Positions 5,455 through 7,400 of a stretch of DNA of 7,400 nt are shown here, piece by piece. The stretch is from Alphaproteobacteria bacterium (GTDB lineage: Bacteria; Pseudomonadota; Alphaproteobacteria; RF32; CAG-239). A model generated the notes under the pieces. The model did not search any database, was not told the origin of the DNA, and worked only from the letters and a program-made list of their open reading frames with translations. The DNA lies in contig JAGCOI010000138.1 of assembly GCA_017645485.1 (NCBI GenBank), forward strand, positions 1-7,400, written 5' to 3'. Both the position numbers and the translations under genes were made by a program. The stretch's first letter is position 1. Every line of letters begins with the position of its first letter.

Positions 5455-7400
5455 TTAAATTTTCATCAACTTTAAGGTATTCGTCCATAAAATATACTTT
5501 TCAACCTTAAATGACGGATAAATTTGCCTGACCAGTTTTTCATACATTTCAAGCTGTTTAACATAATCCGAAAGCACCTCATCACGTGTTCGTGCGGCCG
5601 GTCTGTTTGTCTTAAAATCAACAATAATGACCTTATCTTCCAAAACAACAAGTCTGTCTATCTGTCCCGAAATAATTTTGCCGTCTGCCATACCCATAAT
5701 CGGCACTTCGGCACGAGAATTACCCTCAAAGATAAAAGCAAAATCTTTTTGCCCCAAAACGCTTAAAACTTCTTTTTTGATATTTTCTTTAAACTGAGCG
5801 CTCAAATCCGTTTGCTTAATCAAATACTTTTCAATCAAATCCTGTTGTTTTTCAAACGAACTGTTTTGAGGCAACATTTGCAACAATTTATGAATCAAAG
5901 TTCCGCGCTTAAAATTTTGCGTATCACACGTCAAGGGTGAAGGTGCCGCTTCATCTGTCATATCTTGAATATGCGAAGGGCTGTACGGTTTTGTTAAAGC
6001 ATCTTCTTTTTGAGGTTTAACATCAAGCCACTTCACCTCATCGACTGATATTTTACGACAAACACATACCTCATCTTCCTTATTTTCCGCTATTGTTTCC
6101 TGAGCACAGGTTAATCTTTTCTTGCCCTTATCCGTTTTTTCAGCCGTTTGGCTTAAAACCGCATCACACAAATCATACCACGTTGACTTTACCTGACTTG
6201 TTTTTTTATTTTCGATTCCCGCGATATAAAGTCTGTCTTCGGCACGTGTTGCCGCAACATATAAAAGCCTTCGATATTCATCACTTTCTTTGTTCACATT
6301 TTTTTGATGCCCTTCATAACAATTCAAATTATAATCTTCGGCCGAAAGCGGAAAATAAAAAACATCATCATCAAAAATAAAATTCTGTTCGCGCTTATCC
6401 GAAACACAGCGTGTCGTATCCGGCAAAATAACAATCGGTGCCTGCAAACCTTTTGAGGTATGCACGGTCATCAAACGGACGGCATCTGTCGAAGCCTGTT
6501 CCAATTCGCGCTTAATTTCTATATCGTTAGCATTTATCCATGTCATAAAGTTTTGCAGGTTCGGCACATGCGCGGCTTCAAATTTTAAGGTTAAATTCAT
6601 AAATTCATTTATGGCATCTTTTGCCTCAACACCCAAGCGCTCATAAAACCTTTTTTTACCGCCCATCGTATTTAAGATTGTATCAAAAAGCTCAAACGGA
6701 CGCATATAATCGGCCATCACGATTAACTTTGAAAGCTCTTGTTTTTGCCACACATATTTATCACTTTCACAAAGTCTTTCCCACAATGTTTTATCACTGC
6801 GATTATAACACAATTCGAATAAATCTTCTTCTGTTAATTGATACAGAGGCGATTTCAAAACGGAAGCCAAGCTCAAATCATCATACACAAGCAACAAAAA
6901 TTGACTGAGTGCGCATAAATCTTCCACCACGATTTCATCAATCAGATGCAACCTGTCAATACCGGTAATATTCACGCCTGTTTGCTTGCATGCACGCACA
7001 AATTCTTCCATAAAGGGCTTTCTGTGCCAAACCAAAACCATGAAATCACTGTATTTTATCGGCCTTCCTTTTGAGGCTAAAATCTCACCGCTTGAAACCA
7101 TTTTTTTAATCTGTCGGGCAATTTTCAATGCCAGCTTTGTTGTTGCGGATGTCTCTTGTTTCAAATTAACCGGTTCTTCCCAAACATCTTCCTGTTTTTC
7201 ATCGCCTGCCGTCAAAGGCCAAATTTCGACCAATCCGCCCTCACCCACACGATAAGGAAGGTGTACAACTTCTTTACCCTCATCAACAACACCTTTTTTA
7301 GCCTCATCAGATGATAAAAGCATATTGACCATATCCAACACGGCTTTGGTTGATCTGAAAGAAACCTCTAAATCCACCGTTTTAAAATCCGAAGACGGAA
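5455..7400 (-). CDS. addA: Double-strand-break repair helicase-nuclease AddA, C-terminal part (5' end beyond window)
   Basis: AddA is the UvrD-like helicase and nuclease subunit of AddAB, the RecBCD-like enzyme that resects broken DNA ends for RecA. The frame is open to the right edge; about 648 residues are present of a protein usually near 1,100-1,200, so Walker A and motifs Ia-III are missing here. The GTG at 7375-7377 is an internal Val codon, not a start. Numbering from it, motif IV is LEVSFRSTKAVLDMVN (3-18), motif V RLMTVHTSKGLQAPIVILPD (301-320) and motif VI EYRRLLYVAATRAEDRLYIAG (367-387). A RecB-type nuclease domain follows, with RGTLIHKLL (491-499, H496), GQIDRL (571-576, D574), IVDFKTNRP (585-593, D587 and K589) and YVKQLEMY (605-612). 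All the expected nuclease residues are present, so both activities look intact. The partner addB is expected upstream, out of view. trxA follows on the same strand. Confidence 0.95.
   Translation of the reverse strand, partial: PSSDFKTVDLEVSFRSTKAVLDMVNMLLSSDEAKKGVVDEGKEVVHLPYRVGEGGLVEIWPLTAGDEKQEDVWEEPVNLKQETSATTKLALKIARQIKKMVSSGEILASKGRPIKYSDFMVLVWHRKPFMEEFVRACKQTGVNITGIDRLHLIDEIVVEDLCALSQFLLLVYDDLSLASVLKSPLYQLTEEDLFELCYNRSDKTLWERLCESDKYVWQKQELSKLIVMADYMRPFELFDTILNTMGGKKRFYERLGVEAKDAINEFMNLTLKFEAAHVPNLQNFMTWINANDIEIKRELEQASTDAVRLMTVHTSKGLQAPIVILPDTTRCVSDKREQNFIFDDDVFYFPLSAEDYNLNCYEGHQKNVNKESDEYRRLLYVAATRAEDRLYIAGIENKKTSQVKSTWYDLCDAVLSQTAEKTDKGKKRLTCAQETIAENKEDEVCVCRKISVDEVKWLDVKPQKEDALTKPYSPSHIQDMTDEAAPSPLTCDTQNFKRGTLIHKLLQMLPQNSSFEKQQDLIEKYLIKQTDLSAQFKENIKKEVLSVLGQKDFAFIFEGNSRAEVPIMGMADGKIISGQIDRLVVLEDKVIIVDFKTNRPAARTRDEVLSDYVKQLEMYEKLVRQIYPSFKVEKYILWTNTLKLMKI

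Noticed and set aside
7375..7377. GTG as the start of the addA frame
   Set aside because: The frame stays open upstream to the window edge, and the codon falls just before helicase motif IV, so it is an internal Val of a longer gene.
1..7400. CRISPR array, insertion sequence, phage genes, tRNA or rRNA
   Set aside because: I looked for direct repeats with spacers, inverted-repeat-bounded transposase frames and structural RNA genes on both strands and saw none.

Overview
The window looks like ordinary chromosomal DNA from an AT-rich alphaproteobacterium, probably uncultured, gut-associated or host-associated. Four things suggest this: LpxI, the UDP-diacylglucosamine hydrolase that many Alphaproteobacteria use in place of LpxH; the lpxI-lpxB order; a ComEC of the alphaproteobacterial type with no recognisable metallo-beta-lactamase tail; and an addA-trxA pair, an arrangement common in that class. 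The lineage is inferred from gene content and protein character; no search was run. I see no mobile element, CRISPR array, tRNA, rRNA or phage gene.

Left part (1-4260). A TerB-like gene fragment runs leftward off the window edge. It is divergent from a rightward three-gene unit. lpxI (304-1140), lpxB (1145-2299) and comEC (2299-4260) are packed with a 4-nt gap and then a 1-nt TGATG overlap, so they are very likely one operon. The first two proteins catalyse consecutive steps of lipid A synthesis: LpxI cleaves UDP-2,3-diacylglucosamine to lipid X, and LpxB joins lipid X to a second UDP-2,3-diacylglucosamine. The third is a polytopic DNA-uptake channel with no obvious biochemical link to them.

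Middle (4261-5055). A 128-nt intergenic stretch with a possible promoter precedes a gene for an unrecognised 198-residue protein with one N-terminal membrane anchor (4389-4985). It converges on the leftward genes, and a strong hairpin with T-tracts on both strands (5017-5053) serves both sides.

Right part (5052-7400, minus strand). A thioredoxin gene (trxA) lies downstream of the 3' two-thirds or so of addA, the helicase-nuclease subunit of the AddAB double-strand-break repair enzyme. addA enters from the right edge, and its 5' end (Walker A, motifs Ia-III) is outside the window. Both comEC and addA handle DNA, but nothing here shows that they are functionally linked.

I did not find a convincing new system. 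The points most worth a second look are comEC fused into a lipid A operon, the short non-MBL tail of ComEC, the orphan membrane-anchored protein at 4389-4985, and the WCSPC active site of the thioredoxin.
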